The notes beneath the pieces are model-generated. The model made no database searches. It was not told where the DNA came from and saw only the letters and a program-made list of their open reading frames with translations. Positions 22,730-34,329 of a DNA stretch of 64,000 nucleotides are shown here, one piece after another. Position 1 is the first letter of the stretch; each line of letters starts with the position of its first letter. Origin of the DNA: Nipponacmea schrenckii (lineage: Eukaryota; Mollusca; Gastropoda; Lottiidae); contig JAUJPP010000003.1 in NCBI GenBank assembly GCA_030562195.1, positions 13,857,398 to 13,921,397 on the forward strand, given 5' to 3'. The position numbers and the translations under genes are program-made.

Positions 22730-24010
22730 TGTTTAAATCATATATTACTTTATAAAGAATGTCATTATAGGTCTAGTCCCCTTGTCTATAATGTATTCAA
22801 TTCATTTTACGCCCACAAGTACAAGTTTGTTTTAGCATTTACGGAAACATTTAAAATATTAGAATTAACTATTATGGAGGATAATTCCATTAAGCAGATT
22901 AAATCAGAAGATTAGATAGGCATCGTTAATTAGGTGGTTTTTATCAATTAAGAACGATTGAACTGTTTCAATGCCGTCTCATACCTGTATCTTATTGACT
23001 ATAGTCCAGTTGTACCATTATATACACCTTGAGAGACCACTTTGCTTTATTATTCATATTTTGAAATTCATTTAAGAATTTAACGTGGGTCGCATTATTG
23101 GTGTGTAAACGCAAAATATCAATGACAAACTGAATATGTTTGTGGTGTGATCTATTGCGTTTACACAACGATAGTGCTCTTAAATGATACCAACGTTTAA
23201 TTCTTATATTTTTTATTTAAGTTACTTATATTAATACCATCTCACTATTTTACATGATCGGTTATATGAATTTCCTTGATTGCGACATTATTGTGCATTT
23301 CCTGCGTCACGTTACAAATTATAGTTAATATCGAAAAGTAAGCGCCAGTTTGTGTAACAGTGCAAGCAGAAATGTAAATATTAATACATGGAATAAAAAC
23401 GAATATCAACTTTAAGAATAATACAGAGTCTTTCCTTGTCAGTTTCCTTGGGTAGAAGACTTATATTTTATGAACCTAAAAGTATTAGAAGAATATTCCA
23501 AATGTTTAAAGTGAAATATTGTGAATGCCATAACCAGAACTCATAATCACAGCTCTGACATGTATGAATCAAAGAATTCAAATGAAGAAAACAAACACGA
23601 GAATAATTTATTGTCAATAATGTAATAAACCTCCTTCACCACCTTAGAATTATTAAGCAACCAATTGAATTACATGAATAACATGTAACCATCCTCATGC
23701 TTCTACATTTTCTTCCATCCGGACCGGAAAGGTCTTGGGTAAATTGAAAAGGTCTATTTCAAATTTGGTATTGACATCCTTCTTCAGGAAACATACTGAC
23801 ACCATTGTATACGTTCCTTCAAGATTTATGTCTTGATTAACGGATAGTACATTTGTTCAATTTCAACTCCATATACTTCTGTTTTTTTGTTTGCATGTTA
23901 ACAATCACATAGCAAATCTGACTTTGACCAATGAATGAGGAAATAGAAACTGTTTCTTCGCCCACAATATTTCTTTGTCAATTGACCTATAATGTAAAAC
24001 TGTTCTTAGG
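22730..24010. other. 3' UTR of the adaptor gene and following spacer
   Basis: A polyadenylation signal AATAAA lies at 23392-23397, about 660 bp after the stop codon, suggesting a 3' UTR of that length. Nothing else recognised up to the inverted repeat copy at 24011. Confidence 0.45.
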
Positions 24011-24077
24011 TTTAGGTGATAATTCAACAAATAAATAATTAAAAACTTCAATTTTCACCTTGGTGGAAATAATTTTT
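24011..24077 (-). repeat. Inverted single copy of the palindrome-rich 70-bp unit
   Basis: Reverse complement reads ATTTCCACCAAGGTGAAAAT followed by TGAAGTTTTTAATTATTTAT and GAATTATCACCTAAA, matching the units of the array at 27222-28090. It abuts the decayed gene at 24078-26040 on its downstream side. Confidence 0.8.
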
Positions 24078-26040
24078 TGATGCAACAGCTAACGTTTCAA
24101 ATGGATTTAAAGCGATGCGCATGAAAGCTTCGGTCACCTCTTCACCGTTTGCCATGCCGTTTTCTTTCCTCGACCAAAGAATGAAGATACCGTATCACAG
24201 CCTGTCAGACTATGGAAAATTGGCAGCGACGTGGGCCTTTCCATTCCAAGAACTTGACCAATTACATTGATACTGATATATTTTAAGTCCTTGCCAGTTC
24301 CGAAAGCAACCCATATTTCAGCAGATTGGCATATCGTAAGGAGATAGTAGAACTTGCCAATCAGTATGATAATAACATCAGTGTCAACTGTTCGCACGCA
24401 ACATTTTGTTGCGCCATGGTGCAGTGCATATTGCAGGTGTATCATAATCCGCGTAATTGCTTCTTCGTGATCACATATCTCTATCAAATGGCCCTTTCCA
24501 TTCATCACAAAATTTCGGCCATCTGTTATTGCAGCGACTTTGCCTGATGGTATGTCAGCTGTTGCAATGATATCGGAGAGAAATGAAAATAGTTCCTGCT
24601 TGTTCTTCGGATCACACAACAAAGCCTTCCAGTTTCCAGGGATTTTGTTCTTGTCTAAGACCTTTCTGCAAACTCCCTTGCCACGCTTCTCTCTAGTAGA
24701 CTCTTTGATACTATTTGGCAAGTAGGTATCCCAGAATACATCTATCCTGTGGCAACTTTCTAGCTGTTTGATTAAGTGTGGAAGAAACACTCTTTGTGCA
24801 TAATCAGTGAATGTATCTACTCCATTCAACGAGAGCATGTACAACTGCAGCACCGTCAAGCATTTTCGCATCAAACAGAGTTGGAGGCTCATCTTGCGTT
24901 TCTTCTATGAGACAGCTGATCAAATCTGACTTGGCGAGACTTCGAAGTTTTCCATTATCTGAAAGTGCAGGTGGCGTAGGATTATTTTCATGTTTGAAAA
25001 AGACATCCATGTCTGCTCCACGCTGTTGCATGACTATAAAGAGCCTAGAAAAGAGATTCAAATTAATCTTAAGTGTGACGTTTTGCTTTTCCAACTTGGT
25101 TTTGTCTTTCTTGTCAGTGAACTTGAATAGCGGTAGATTATTCTTCTTTGTCGTGCTATTGATGTACTTCGTGCGCTCTACAATAACAGATTTGGTATAT
25201 TCCCCAAACGGTCGTCTTCCAACGGATTCGATAGTTCGGATAGTTTCAGCTACCATATCACCAATGATGTCTCGCGTGGCTAGGACTACCAAATCGGCGG
25301 TGTCATCAAGAAATGGATTGCCCAATTCTGCAATGATTTCCATGAGGTGGACCACTTGATTCTTGAAGACTGTGTAGATTGTGAAGATTGTGTAGACTGG
25401 CCCTCCCCGTGATGATAGAAGTCATCAGAGTTCTCTACAAGATACTCTGATTCAAATTCTTTAATAATTCGAGCTTGTTCGGGACCTGCTACCATCCATT
25501 TTCGGGAAAGCACAAGATTTTCAGTAAGACCCACTGCGCCACCAGAACCCTTAACTCGTTCATTATTTTGTTAATGGGCTTGGTCTATGGGCATGGCTGA
25601 AAATCGCCTGATTGTCTTTGCAACAATCCAATGTCCTTTGTTGACAAACTCATCAAGTATTGCAGGTAGCAGGCTCTCCATGTCTCGGATGTGAATGGGT
25701 ATCCAGCATGCATAATTAAAGTGGTCAAGTCCAAAGAACCATGGTACTTCAGTGCATTAACGTACAAAGGAAAGTCGACTTCACGATGAGCGCGGACAAA
25801 TATGAGCCCTAGGATTTCGAAATGAAGAACTGTGTCCCAGTACTTGAATGTTGTAATAACTTGTTTTAATCATTTTGTTTATCCACGATTTCTTTCCTTC
25901 CTCTGAGTGTGGCTCTGCATTGCAAGAAGAATATGCACGATGTTGCAGTCTAGCTAACGCCAAGCAAGATACTTGGTGGGCATGCCTTGTTCTTGTCAGG
26001 TGTGACGCTTTAAGGAAAGAATCAGTAAACATCAGGAGGT
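24078..26040 (-). pseudogene. Decayed member of a widespread, poorly characterised 'DTDV / TGCDT' protein family (probably transposon-borne)
   Basis: Minus-strand open pieces in order: KASHLTRTRHAHQVSCLAL (25781-26032), NALKYHGSLDLTTL...GDFQPCP (25585-25767), NLVLSRKWMVAGPEQARII (25286-25534), ADLVVLATRDIIGDMVAE (24804-25355), GVDTFTDYAQRVFLPHL, RTVDTDVIIILIGKFY, EIWVAFGTGKDLKYI, LPIFHSLTGCDTVSSFFGRG and KKTAWQTV (24134-24892), then in another frame EEVTEAFMRIALNPFETL. I know this motif series from large, dispersed uncharacterised families in cnidarians, molluscs and fishes. The conserved Asp residues suggest a metal-dependent, possibly PIN-like nuclease, but that is inference. Frameshifts and stops show decay. 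Inverted copies of one repeat flank it (24011-24077; from 27222). Confidence 0.75.
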
Positions 26041-26099
26041 ATATTAATTTAAGTAAGATAATTGTTTGTTCATCCCTGCAGGTGACAGGGTTCCAAGAC

Positions 26100-26690
26100 G
26101 ATGGATAATATTCAAGATATAGGCCAATTTTAAAAATGCAATTATCAGCTATTTTTTTTTAGCTTTTTTAGCCCTAGAACCAAATAAAGAAACCTAATTT
26201 ACGAAATAACGTAATGAACTATCATTAAAATTTTCGAACCAAAAACTTTCACTCTAAATCAGCTCCATACTGGTGTAAACTAATTTGTTCTACTATAAAT
26301 GGTATGGTTGCCATGGCTATTTTATTACATGAATACCCAGATTTTCACCTAAAAATAGTTTTCATGACCTTTTGACCTCTTGTGACGTCATCAATGAGGT
26401 CATCAATTTTTTAATGGTGGGTGAATTAAGCGGGTCCTTAATATCTTTCTAACGATACCAAACATGATTATCTATACCTTTTTTAAATGCATGCAAATAG
26501 CGTTTATGTTTCCCCTACCCCTAATTTTTGCACTGAATTTGTAGTTTGGAGTTTTACGCCAATTTGGCGATAGCGGCCACATGGGACGAGTAAGGTGATG
26601 GCACCCCTTCTGGATTTGTAGCCTATCATCATACAGACACACATAAAAAATATTTTGCTTTTGTCCGCTCTGTCCCCTTCGGTTGAAAAT
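26100..26690. other. Spacer with no recognised gene, probably left part of the adjacent pearl-like repeat
   Basis: Contains GACGTCATCAATGAGGTCAT and other direct-repeat-like words but no coding signal. Confidence 0.35.
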
Positions 26691-27200
26691 TGGCTGCTAA
26701 CATACTGGACTAGTAGTCTCTATCGCGTTCACAAGCCAATTTTGACGCGTTTTGACTAAGTCAAGTGCAATAACTCAAAAACCATTCATCGAAAAATCGC
26801 CAATTTCGAACTTGTCCAAAATCTCATTAATAGAAATGATCACAGCAAGTTTCATTCAAATCTGATGAAAACTGTAGTCTCTATCGCGTTCACAAGCCAA
26901 TTTTGACGTGTTTTTGCTAAGTCAAGTGCAATAATTCAAAAAACATTCATCGAAAAATCGCCAATTTCGAACTTATCCAAGATCTCATCAATATAAATGA
27001 TCACAGCAAGTTTCATTCAAATCTGATTAAAACTTTAGTCTCTATTGCGTTCACAAGCAATTGTGGACGGACGGAAGGACGGACCGACAGACAGACCGAC
27101 TGACGGACTGACGGACGGACGGACGGACGGACGGACAGACGGACAGGGGTGACGACAATATACGACCACATTATAATGTGGGCGTAATGTGGGCGTATAA
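26690..27200 (+). mobile_element. pearl-like repeat element (core repeats ~162 bp plus GACG microsatellite)
   Basis: Core copies start at the shared words GTAGTCTCTATCGCGTTCAC (26712 and 26874) and TTAGTCTCTATTGCGTTCAC (27037), a period of about 162 bp. A (GACG)n-type tract with GGACGGACGGACGGACGG follows at 27066-27140, then ATAATGTGGGCGTA. Core repeats followed by an (ACGG)n tract is the layout of bivalve pearl elements, now regarded as non-autonomous Helitron relatives. No coding capacity. Confidence 0.72.
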
Positions 27201-27221
27201 AAAGTGGTTTCAGAACTCAGG

Positions 27222-28090
27222 TTATTTATTCCTCGAAATATCACCTCGGTGAAAATAATTTCCACCAATCAAACTTGCCCAAGATCTTATGGGTATAATC
27301 CTACACGCAAAATTTTACTAAAATCCAACCAAAACGAAAATTGAAGTTTTTAATTATTTATTCCTTGAATTATCACCAAGGTGAAAATCGAAGTTTTTAA
27401 TTATTTATTCGTTGAATTATCACCTTGGTGGAAATTATTTTCACCATGGTGAAAATTGAAGTTTTTAATTAAAAATTAATTTTCACCTAGGTGAAAAGTA
27501 AAAGTTTTTAATTCAAAATTAAAAGTTAAAATGTCGTATGTGAGCCACCGTAGATTAGACCTAAATAAAGTTTAAAGCCAATGGTGGTCCGACGGACCGA
27601 CGGACGGACATATTTATTCCTTGAATTTCACCAAGGTGAAAATTGAAGTTTTTAATTATTTATTCCTTGAATTATCACCTAGGTGAAAATAATTTCCACC
27701 AAGGTGAAAATTGAAGTTTTTAATTATTTATTCCTTGAATTATCACCTAGGTGAAAATAATTTCCACCAAGGTGAAAATTGAAGTTTTTAATTATTTATT
27801 CCTTGAATTATCACGTAGGTGAAAATAAATTCCACCAAGGTGAAAATTGAAGTTTTTAATTATTTATTACTTGAATTATCACCTAGGTGAAATGTATTTT
27901 CACCATGGTGGAAATTGAAGTTTTTAATTATTTATTCGTTGAATTATCACCTTGGTGGAAAATTATTTTCACCATGGTGAAAATTGAAGTTTTTAATTAA
28001 AAATTAATTCTCACCTAGGTGAAAAAGTAAAAGATTTTAATTCAAAATTAAAAGTTAATATGTCGTATGTGAGCCACCGTATAATAATTA
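27222..28090 (+). repeat. Tandem array of a ~70-bp unit built on CACC-NN-GGTG palindromes
   Basis: Units consist of a palindrome (CACCTAGGTG, CACCAAGGTG, CACCATGGTG, CACCTTGGTG) followed by AAAATTGAAGTTTTTAATTA and TTTATTCCTTGAATTATC. Roughly ten copies, interrupted at about 27540-27610 by GACGGACC words. The ending TGTCGTATGTGAGCCACCGT occurs twice (about 27532 and 28061), so the array is itself a duplication. An inverted copy lies at 24011-24077. Confidence 0.85.
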
Positions 28091-28277
28091 TAATTATACA
28101 ATTTTTTATGCAATATCATAAATATATTTCCAGAGACAAGTCATTCATATAAGGTGAATATCCTTATACCCAAGCCGTTAATAATCAATTCAAAGTCCAC
28201 AATCTTGAACAGATGTTTGAAGAATCAATTTCAAGGATTGAGTTTTAACACAATGTGCAAATAAACCAGGTACTTAA

Positions 28278-28592
28278 AGGGATAATAGCCGTTAGCGAAA
28301 GCGATTTTCAAATTGTAAAATATAAAGGGAAGTAACTCTAACGTGTGGGTTTTCACGCTTCCTCGACCCCTACTGTTGAATTGAACAATGATGTTTTAGC
28401 GATGATTTACCAGACGCTTTTATTTTCAAACTGAATGGAATCGTCGCTGGCTCACTTTTTTTTAAATTCTGAATATATTTTTATTGTGGCTTTATTTGGT
28501 AAAGTGTGGGATGCATACTTATTTAAATAATAGTCAATATTAAACACAAATATAAGCCGTAGGATGAGTGTATTCTAACGCCTATTATCCCT
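28278..28592. mobile_element. Kolobok-like MITE, 315 bp, TTAA target duplication
   Basis: Termini AGGGATAATAGCCGTTAG and, inverted on the right, AGGGATAATAGGCGTTAG, flanked by TTAA at 28274-28277 and 28593-28596. TTAA duplications with 5'-AGGG ends fit Kolobok; piggyBac also uses TTAA but has other termini. Non-coding. Confidence 0.75.
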
Positions 28593-28599
28593 TTAAGAT

Positions 28600-29430
28600 C
28601 CGAACTGCAAAATTTTCAGCTGCAATCCTAAAAAACATTTTGATGAAATACAGGTATCAGCCAACTAACTTTTCATGAGGAATTATGTCAATCATAATGG
28701 AAGGTGGTAATTATATGAAGGTCATTAATATCCATTTCATATTACGTAACCCGCTTAAGTCCACAATTGCTCTATGAAATTGTTTATCGCCCAATGATAA
28801 ACCATTTCGAAAAACAGAAAACAAATTGTTACTCATTTCTTTTGATTGTTTTAGCACAGAAGGTTGAAACCTATTCAATGCAAAATATTGAAATACATTT
28901 AATATGAGTTATTTCTATGGCTGGGCGAATGTCTGAAAATTCCAAAGTCAAATTCAACCAGCCTAAACATTTTTCGATTCGTGTCAGGGACAATTTTTCA
29001 GAGCTGAATAAATGTCAACTTGTCAAATTATATGTGTACTTGTATAAAACATCGTTCACCAGATAGACATGAACATTTACAGTTTCATTCCCGTGTTAGC
29101 CACCGATCTAGTGATCTACAACGTATAACTTAACTTGTCATATCACTACGTAGCAGATGGCTCTCCAGTAGGTCAAACAATTCACGACGTACAAAATGGC
29201 AACACCGACATCGTGGAATTTTTCTTGCCCCCCCCCCCCATCTCCCCTGGAAAATGTGGATAGTGTTCAATCAGAGAACAAGTACAGTGGAATGTTGTAC
29301 AGTTAGATCGATGGCTTAACACGAGAATGAAATCGTCTGTGTAAATATACATACGTGTGTCTTGTGAACGATTTTTTATACAAGTTTACATATAATTTGA
29401 CTTTTTCATCTCTGAGGTATTGTCCCTAAC
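28600..29430. other. Spacer; nothing recognised
   Basis: AT-rich. A run of ten C lies near 29228. No motif found. Confidence 0.4.
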
Positions 29431-29439
29431 ATAAGTAGA

Positions 29440-32013
29440 AAGATGGCTTGGCAGGGATCGTAATATACACCTAGTGGCGGCATTGATACTATATGGAGCA
29501 AACTCAAAAAACGTTCATTGAAAGTTGTTGTCAATGCCAATGCTTGATCACATCAAGTTTATTCATTCCATAGCTATCAGAGGATCTTTAATTGTTTCCA
29601 AGAATGTATATTTCTGAGATTTACACAAGATGTATTTAGTGTTGAACTTATATTTGGATGTGTGTATATTGCTCCAGAATATTCAAATATTCACAAAGAC
29701 TGCAGTGGAATTGGGGTGTGTACAATACGAAGACCCAAAGACCTAAGACCTAAAAAAGGAAGACCCCACGAGGTAAAAAACGAAGACCTAAAAAAGGAAG
29801 ACCCCACGAGGTAAAAAACGAAGACCCTGTGAAAAAATCCGACAAGGCATAGGAATATTCCATTGAAATTTTACTCGAAGGTTAAGCATGTCAATACGCC
29901 AATTTCCTTAGAAAATGAGCAAAATCCATCACCCCCTCCCTTCCCCACAGGGTGAATCATAAATACGGACGTAAAAAAGAAGGTATAAAAGGAAGACCCC
30001 ACCAGGTAAAAAACGAAGACCCTGTGAAAAAATCCGACAAGGCATAGGAATATTCCATTGGAATTTTACTCGAAGGTTAAGCATGTCAATACGCCAATTT
30101 CACCAGAAAATGAGCAAAATCCATCACCCCCTCCCTTCCCTACAGGGTGAAACATAAATACGGACGTAAAAAAGAAGGTATAAAAGGAAGACCCCCACCA
30201 GGTAAAAAACGAAGACCCTGTGAAAAAATCCGACAAGGCATAGGAATATTCCATTGAAATTTTACTCGAAGGCTAAGCATGTCAATACGCCAATTTCTCC
30301 AGAAAATGAGCAAAATCCATCACCCCCTCCCTTCCCTACAGGGTGAAACATAAATACGGACGTAAAAAAGGTATAAAAGGAAGACCCCACCAGGTAAAAA
30401 ACGAAGACCCTGTGAAAAAATCCGAGAAGGCATAGGAATATTCCATTGAAATTTTACTCGAAGGTAATTTTTCACAGGGTCTTCGTTTTTTACCTGGTGG
30501 TGTCTTCCTTTTTTAGGTCTTTGTTTTTTACCTCGTGGGGTCTTCCTTTTTTAGGTCTTCGTTTTTTACCTCGTGGGGTCATCCTTTTTTAGGTCTTAGG
30601 TCTTAGGTCTTTGGGTCTTCGTTTTATACCCACTCGTGGAATTGCCACATTAGAAGAACAACTTACTCAGATATCAAGTGATTATCCCAACTCACATATT
30701 GTTATCTGTGGCGACTTCAACGCTCGGACTGCAGATTTGAAAGATTTTCTCGCAGATGAAACAATAAAACATTTACCCTTACATTTACATTTAACGGATA
30801 GTTTTAGCCTACCAAGATGCTCACAAGATAAGGACACTAACAATTTTGGATTACAGCTTCTTGATCTGTGTTCTGTGTTTAATATCCATATTGTCAATGG
30901 ACGTATAGCTAATGACCTGGATGAAAAATACACCTGTATACAACACAATGGGGCATCTGTTGTTGACTACCTCATTGTTTCCACAGAACTTTTCTCCAAT
31001 TTAAAAATTGTTTGACATCGAAACAAGAACAGAGTCAGATCACCTCCCACTTTCTTCACTGTACGCAGATGATCTTAGTTTAGTTGCAGACACTGTTGGC
31101 GATTTGATAAAAAAGATTAAAGTTCTAGAAAAATTTTGAAATGAATATAACCTGAAAGTCAACAAAGATAAGACTAAAGTGGTTGTTTTTCGAAATCGAG
31201 GCATAAAACGAAGGGAACAGTTCTATTTCGAAAATGTTAGGTTGGAAAATGTAACATATTATAATTACCTTGGTCTTAGCCTCTCATCAAGACTTAATTG
31301 GTCGAAATGCATATCAGAGTTGTCACTTAAAGCAGAAAAAGCTCTACTTCCAATTAGGTCATTAGTATATAAAATAAGTCACCCTAGTATTGCAACCTTG
31401 TTCAAAATTTTTGATGCCATCATAAAACCTGTTTTATTGTATGGTGCTTAAATTGGGGGTTATCAATACCGCCCAGAAATTGAAAAGGTCCATAATGGGT
31501 TTTGTTAATTTGCTTTAGGTATTCACAAATCAAGCAGCAGTGTTGGGGCCCTAGGAGAATGTGGGCGACATAGTTTAAGTATTCTATATTTTAGCTCATG
31601 TATTAAGTACTTTTGTTAGCTTGTTAATATGCCTGTTAGTAGATATCCCAAGCAAGTATTTGGATGAAGCAGGGCGCACCACATGGGCTACAAATTAAAG
31701 ACTTTTATTATTCTCAATTGGCCTAGGTTATGTCTGGCATATGAAACATTAAAGCATTCATGTATTTAGTTAAACAAAAACTGAAACACATAGATTTCCA
31801 GGAATGGTCTGCTAAACTTAGCCTCAGTGAGAGTTTATGTGAATATGCAAACTTTTAACAGTTTGTTACTCAAGAGTTATATCTCTCAAGCAAGTTAACA
31901 TTTACACAGAAAAGAAATATTGTTAAAGTTCGTCTCAACCTTCTGCCTTTGAGTGCAAACCTTTTCAGAAGGAACTTTAGAAGATATGATCTTTGCCCTC
32001 TTTGTCTTAAACA
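29440..32013 (+). mobile_element. LINE copy, 5' portion (endonuclease, RT part, C-terminal domain), interrupted and internally deleted
   Basis: LIFGCVYIAPEYSNIHKD near 29650-29700 is endonuclease; after the inserted MITE (29714-30635) the same domain resumes with TLEEQLTQISSDYPNS, HIVICGDFNART and later VVDYLIVS. The final endonuclease Asp/His block (ESDHLPLS) runs straight into SLYADDLSLVAD at 31060, so the RT core before motif C is deleted. RT thumb (YNYLGLSLSSRLNWSK, FDAIIKPVLLYGA) follows, then C-terminal text up to 32010 ending DLCPLCLK. Related to, but not the same copy as, the LINE at 1815-6110. The upstream limit is uncertain. The 3' end lies beyond the foldback insertion (38985-39492). 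Confidence 0.75.
29714..30635. mobile_element. 922-bp MITE with terminal inverted repeats, 195-bp internal repeats and 9-bp TSD (MULE-like)
   Basis: GTGGAATTG occurs at 29705-29713 and 30636-30644, directly outside the ends. The terminal inverted repeats exceed 100 bp; GTGTGTACAATACGAAGACC on the left pairs with GTGGGTATAAAACGAAGACC on the right. The ends are built of the words AAGACCTAAAAAAGGAAGAC and GAGGTAAAAAACGAAGACC. Inside are about three and a half copies of a 195-bp unit (starts near 29823, 30018, 30213, 30405). A 9-bp duplication and long inverted ends suggest Mutator-like; an 8-bp reading would suggest hAT. Non-coding. Confidence 0.82.
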
Positions 32014-32015
32014 GT

Positions 32016-33474
32016 ACTAGACCGGCAGCCCAGGGCCTCGAAGGTAGACGAACTGGGTACCAATATCTGAGCACGACGGCATGTAGGTTGTCTGAATATG
32101 GCATTCTGGCATGCCCCCCTGGTGGGGAAGGTATGGCTACCCTTCTAAAGGGCCCCAAAATAGGTTCAAACTAGTTGACGGAGATACCACCCGAAATCTC
32201 CACTAATATCCACTTAGTACCTTAAGATATTCAGCAGTGCAGATGGCAGAAATTTTGTCTGGTGTGGAGTGGGTGCCAGACGACCCTTAAAGGGTCCCAA
32301 AAAGGGGCTATTCTAGATGACATTGGAACCAACCAAAACTTATGCCAAAAGAACCAGTAGGGTATGTAGAGTGTAAAACACCCAATGCCAGAAAAATTAT
32401 CCGGTGGTAGGGTCGTGCCAGAAGCCCTTCAATTTTGGACCCTTCAAAAAGCCCACAGGATGGGTTCAGACTACATTGCCGAGGTACCACCCGAAATCTC
32501 CACCAATGTCAATTTATTACCTTAAGTTGTTCAGCAGTGCAGATGGCAGACATTTTTTCTGGTGTGGAGAGGGTGCCAGACGACCCTTAAAGGGTCCCAA
32601 AAAGGGGCTATCCTAGATAACATTGGTACCAACCAAAACTGATGCCAAAAGAACCAGAAGGGTATGTAGTGTGTAAAACACCCAATGCCAGAAAAAATAT
32701 CCGGTGGTAGGGTCGTGCCAGAAGCCCTTCAATTTTGGACCCTACATAGGGCCCACAAGATGAGTTCAGACTACATTGAGGAGATATCACACGAAATCTC
32801 CACCAGTGTCAAGTATTACCTTAAGTTGTTCAGCAGTGCAGATGGCAGACAATTTGTTTGGTGTGGAGCGGGTGCCAGACGACCCTTAAAGGGTCCCTAA
32901 AAGGGGCTATCGTAGATGACATTGGTACCAACGAAAACTAATGCAAAACAAAAGACTCGGTAGGGTTTGTAAAGTGTAAAACACCGAATGTCAGACATAT
33001 TATCCAGTGGAAGAGTTGTGTCAAAAGCCCTTAAATTTTGAACTCTTCAAAGAGGCCCACAGTATGACCTCAAACTTGATTGAGGAGATACCACCTGAAA
33101 TCACAACCAATGTATACTTGTTACCTTATGGGGTTCTGTCTAGTATAGAGCATCCAATGCTATACAGATTTATTCCGGTGGTAGAGTTGTGCTGGAACCA
33201 TCATTTTTAAAATGATTCACCACTGCAAATTTATTTTTCTTATTACTGAATCAATCATTGTTCACCATCGACTGTTAACTTTAAGTCACACTCAACCAGA
33301 ACCAACTAACCCTTATTATTGGTATTGGAAGGTTGTTATTCTGGTAGCAAATACCATAGTGGCCATCACCGCAAGGCGTCGCTTGACAGAATCGTGTAAT
33401 ATGCATCTGATTGGTCAGAGGGGCTTTGACCAATCAGGTGCATATGACAAGATTTTGTCAAGCGACACCTTGTG
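32016..33474 (+). repeat. Left arm of foldback element (300-bp subrepeats)
   Basis: Three full 300-bp units plus partial ones, then unique arm sequence and the inner palindrome at 33373-33474. Open frames at 32404-32616, 32685-32900 and 33007-33210 recur because of the repeat period and have no coding character. Confidence 0.85.
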
Positions 33475-33836
33475 GTGTAATGAGACTTAAAACTGCAGTG
33501 ATTGGCCTCTGTGGGATATGAGTCAAATCCCCTTAAATGCATAATATATCGAAGATGAACTGTCAGTGTCTGTGTTCTACAATAGATCTTTATTTATATG
33601 GCAGCAGAAACAAATCACTCCACCCTATGACAGTCTTAAGGGGATGGTAAGTATGTTTGAACAGATAATCTGGTTCTCTAGTCCATATCACTGTCTGTGT
33701 CGTCACTCCATTCTATGTCGGAAGTTTGATCTCCAGCTCCAGCAGAGGAAAATGATGAGACAGAGGACGTCAGTGATACTGGGGACGCTTGAGATCAAAC
33801 TTCCGACTGCAGTTTTAAATCTCATTACATCACAAC
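33474..33836. repeat. Inverted-repeat (MITE-like) unit inside the foldback centre
   Basis: GTGTAATGAGACTTAAAACT at the left pairs with AGTTTTAAATCTCATTACAT at the right; inside, TCGGAAGTTTGATCTC (about 33718) pairs with GAGATCAAACTTCCGA (about 33790). About 360 bp. No clear target duplication. Confidence 0.6.
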
Positions 33837-33884
33837 TCACAGAAAAATAAATAAGACATAAAGACATAAATAAGTAAAACCGAC

Positions 33885-34310
33885 TTTTTAAGTGAGTCAT
33901 GCGTAATGACTCACTATTGCGAGTATTGTAACTCAGAAATCATCTCTAAGTGTCAATGTCGAGTCATTATAAGACTCACTTTTACATCATTTGAGTCATC
34001 ATGTGTGAACAACAAACCAAGTGAGTCTTATTTTTGTCAATATTGTGTCTGAGCTGAGTACTTATTGAGTTTTTTGGCAATGACTTTGAAGTGAGTCAAA
34101 TGTTTTCTGTTTCCGAGTCACGATAATTCGTCAATATCGAGTCACTAGTGAGTCGAAAGAAAATCCTAAATTAGTCATTGGTCCTAAAGTAGTCAAATGT
34201 TAGTCATATTGTCAAATATTACAAGTGAGTCTGTGGAAGGTCGTGTTTGAGCCAACGGAATTTTAAAAAATATGTCAAAAACGAGTCATTAACTAGTCTC
34301 ACATGGGTCC
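33885..34310. other. Cluster of GAGTCA / TGACTC words (left)
   Basis: Eight GAGTCA or TGACTC hexamers in about 430 bp, half as the AP-1-like TGAGTCA/TGACTCA heptamer, with irregular spacing and many near-misses (GAGTCT, TAGTCA). A similar cluster sits at 37195-37500, near the other inner end of the foldback element. Confidence 0.6.
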
Positions 34311-34329
34311 CTGCCCAGATGCTTCATGG

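Noticed and set aside
27035..27268. Open frame with SVRPSVRPSV repeats
   Set aside because: Translation of the GACG microsatellite in the pearl-like repeat.
33373..33474. Palindrome considered as an independent MITE
   Set aside because: It occurs at the same inner position of both arms and flanking arm sequence is shared, so it is better treated as part of the foldback arm.
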